Origin: Topomyia yanbarensis
Lineage: Eukaryota > Arthropoda > Insecta > Diptera > Culicidae
Reading direction: 5' to 3'
DNA length: 64,000 nt
Assembly: GCF_030247195.1 (NCBI RefSeq)
Contig: NC_080672.1
Span: 396,011,037 to 396,075,036 of the forward strand
How positions within the stretch are numbered: position 1 is the first letter of the stretch; every line of letters starts with the position of its first letter. Shown piece after piece: positions 63,535-64,000 of this stretch. Position numbers and translations under genes: made by a program. A model generated the notes under the pieces. It worked only from the letters and a program-made list of their open reading frames with translations, was not told the DNA's origin and searched no databases.

Positions 63535-64000
63535 TTTCACGAACATTTACGGAATAACTCTCTGCATCGTAAAAAAGAAATATTTTTTGTAAACTATTTT
63601 CATTTTTACCGAAAACAACTTATCTCCTCCCACTCCCTTAATTCTGATTTAAATTCAGGTTAAACATTATCCGACAGAATATCAATCATGCAACATACTA
63701 GTAGACTATGTGTGAACAAAAATGAGCAACTCTTCCGACGTAAAGTGAAGAAGCAATCCCTAGCAAACATCACAATGAAACCCCCCCGGCAACGGAGACA
63801 GATGGATCAAACTAAAAAGCACTAACAGCACAGACTGATACACAAGTCTAACAGAAACCTAGAGAACGGGAGAAAATGTTGAGTGTTCCATTTTTGCAGG
63901 CAGCGCACTTCTACAGAAAACATCAAACGGAAACAGAAAGCTACAGACCTTTCACATTGTTATGTAATATTGTACTGACATTTTGATTTTGACGGTTGTG
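63535..64000. other. Noncoding stretch at right edge
   Basis: AT-rich start, then an A-rich patch (63700-63950). No supported feature. Confidence 0.4.

Overview
This is an AT-rich eukaryotic (insect) window. It is dominated by transposable elements and carries three coding exons of one conserved gene. The gene, the element types (Jockey-like and RTE-like LINEs, tRNA-derived SINEs, many TTAA-flanked MITEs) and a 30-kb intron packed with nested repeats suggest a mosquito, most likely Aedes. The species call is inference.

The gene lies on the minus strand and encodes the pore domain of an ERG-type (KCNH, Drosophila seizure) voltage-gated potassium channel. Three exons are clear: 36355-36201 (end of S4, S4-S5 linker, S5), 5951-5828 (outer-pore turret) and 5468-5348 (pore helix, SVGFGN selectivity filter, start of S6). 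Reading frame and splice phases join exactly across a 30.2-kb and a 359-bp intron. I recognised no exon for PAS, S1-S3, the rest of S6 or the cyclic-nucleotide-binding domain. Those should lie beyond the edges of the window: N-terminal to the right, C-terminal to the left.

Layout. 1-2545: right half of a DNA transposon with very long terminal inverted repeats (LTIR copy A), carrying a TTAA MITE. 2758-3668: hAT-type MITE with a perfect 8-bp target duplication. 4565-4726: SINE. 5348-5951: channel exons. 5952-36200: the intron, holding two TTAA MITEs (7.2-9.1 kb), LTIR copy B split by an RTE-like LINE (9.27-13.06 kb), a (TATTA)n microsatellite, a nested TIR element with a foldback and an ORF1-only retroelement (14.5-17.7 kb), a LINE 5' end (18.3-19.7 kb), a facing SINE pair (19.8-20.3 kb), a second ORF1-only element (21.1-21.75 kb), numerous foldbacks and MITEs (21.8-34.3 kb) and a 572-bp tandem duplication (27.0-28.2 kb). 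36201-36355: channel exon.

36.4-64 kb: mostly unique or unrecognised noncoding DNA with LINE relics (40.6, 42.6, 44.4, 50.0 kb), a 'TTAGGCATAA' repeat cluster between two inverted LINE fragments (42.6-44.6 kb), a TTAA MITE (45.4 kb), a GC-richer low-repeat segment (46.4-46.75 kb), degenerate 'AAGATGGCGGCTTCCGG' repeats (50.5-51.75 kb), a 3-kb nested TIR/foldback structure (51.9-55.0 kb), a TA-flanked MITE (59.4 kb), LTIR copy C with a 4-bp target duplication (61.2-62.9 kb) and a SINE (63.4 kb).

The most interesting item is the LTIR transposon. It has three copies here, arms of about 570 bp, and a transposase remnant with the motifs DGAA-x2-YKN and HDKGPCDAIGG that I could not place in a named superfamily. 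All transposon genes seen are broken; the channel exons are the only intact coding sequence I can support.
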